Shown here: in pieces, positions 63,773-64,000 of the stretch
Position numbering within the stretch: the first letter of the stretch is position 1
How the letters are laid out: each line of letters opens with the position of its first letter
Origin: Flavobacterium sp. N1994
GTDB taxonomy: Bacteria; Bacteroidota; Bacteroidia; Flavobacteriales; Flavobacteriaceae
Assembly (NCBI RefSeq): GCF_025947145.1
Contig: NZ_CP109999.1
Coordinates: 434,001-498,000 of the forward strand
Direction of reading: 5' to 3'
DNA: 64,000 bases
Translations under genes and position numbers: made by a program
The notes under the pieces: generated by a model
What the model was told of the DNA's origin: nothing
The model's database searches: none
Seen by the model: only the letters and a program-made list of their open reading frames with translations

Positions 63773-64000
63773 TCACTTTTCGATAAGTTGCACTTGGCTT
63801 TTTAAACGTTCTATGAGCATATTCATCATTCGTTTATTTAAGTTGGATGAGATTTGAATATATTCAGCGTATTCCTCTAAAGTAAAAAAGGCGATAATCA
63901 TTCCTTTTAAAGAGTTTCGAAACTTGATATCACGTTGGATAACATTTTCTATGTATGCCATTTTTTTATCAGGAGATAGCTCAAAAAAGGCACCTTTTTG
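63773..64000 (-). CDS. C-terminal part of an unrecognised protein, cut by window edge
   Basis: The frame is open to the window end: the last 13 codons before an internal Met (63961) continue in frame, reading QKGAFFELSPDKKMAYIENV. So the ATG at 63961 is probably internal and the gene extends to the right. The visible 75 residues are helical (FRNSLKGMIIAFFTLEEYAEYI, then NLNKRMMNMLIERLKSQVQLIEK) with no motif I can name. It reads leftward and ends 169 bases before the esterase start. Confidence 0.6.
   Translation of the reverse strand, partial: QKGAFFELSPDKKMAYIENVIQRDIKFRNSLKGMIIAFFTLEEYAEYIQISSNLNKRMMNMLIERLKSQVQLIEK

Noticed and set aside
63773..63961. Complete 62-residue gene starting at 63961
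   Set aside because: The frame remains open to the window edge with plausible coding sequence upstream of that Met, so it is treated as a truncated larger gene.
1..64000. tRNA, rRNA, insertion sequence, prophage or integrative element
   Set aside because: No cloverleaf, rRNA, transposase, integrase or attachment-site pattern was seen on either strand.

Overview
The window looks like chromosomal DNA from a Flavobacterium-type member of the Bacteroidetes (Flavobacteriaceae). The evidence is AT-rich coding sequence, promoters of the Bacteroidetes TAnnTTTG type, four secreted proteins with type IX secretion (T9SS) C-terminal sorting tails, a fused LpxC-FabZ, a fused ResB-CcsA cytochrome c maturation protein and a fused acyl-CoA mutase (IcmF). 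No rRNA, tRNA, CRISPR array, prophage or insertion sequence was seen. Coding density is high and most genes are intact. Two genes carry single-base frameshifts, each in a homopolymer run.

Layout. 1-2.7 kb: leftward AraC regulator, single-domain response regulator and CHASE3/PAS histidine kinase (cut by the window edge), behind a possible attenuator. 2.9-4.5 kb: pyrF and a substrate-binding-like protein. 4.7-9.7 kb: a glycan locus with a GH127-like and a GH92 hydrolase and a divergent AraC regulator. 9.7-17.5 kb: DUF4197 protein, purU, icmF, a DUF4139 protein with an inserted carboxypeptidase-regulatory-like domain, and a GyrI-like protein. 17.5-27.3 kb: small membrane and lipoproteins, ccsBA, an ECF sigma/anti-sigma pair, a lipoprotein glutathione peroxidase, an amidase and a GNAT acetyltransferase. 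27.4-36.6 kb: menD, an HD hydrolase, the lipid A run lpxD-lpxC/fabZ-lpxA, efp, a second lpxD-like gene (frameshifted), an NTF2-like protein and sucD.

36.9-46.4 kb is a continuous leftward run and the most distinctive region. An ECF sigma factor, a small one-helix anti-sigma protein and a His-rich membrane-anchored sensor, resembling the CnrH-CnrY-CnrX metal-sensing arrangement, head MbnP, a diheme MbnH/MauG-like protein, a T9SS multicopper oxidase, a CxxC redoxin and a T9SS YHYH protein. After an internal terminator come a T9SS sulfatase and its formylglycine-generating enzyme, itself a copper enzyme in the known family. I read this as a metal-induced, copper-centred envelope module; its function is inferred.

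46.5-53.8 kb: fabG, a VWA-like membrane protein, a T9SS phospholipase D-like protein, an OmpR/histidine kinase pair and a DUF2231-like membrane protein. 54-63.6 kb: two alpha/beta esterases, an M17 aminopeptidase, three ATP-grasp-type proteins, a GCS2 carboxylate-amine ligase, a class I glutamine amidotransferase and an unknown protein. This set looks like an uncharacterised pathway that makes and trims a small peptide or amide.

Three intergenic tandem arrays stand out: a degenerate 11-bp array (17.6 kb) and two 10 x 21-bp arrays of different sequence (36.6 and 62.7 kb). The two 21-bp arrays each begin 19-25 nt past the stop codon of a leftward gene.
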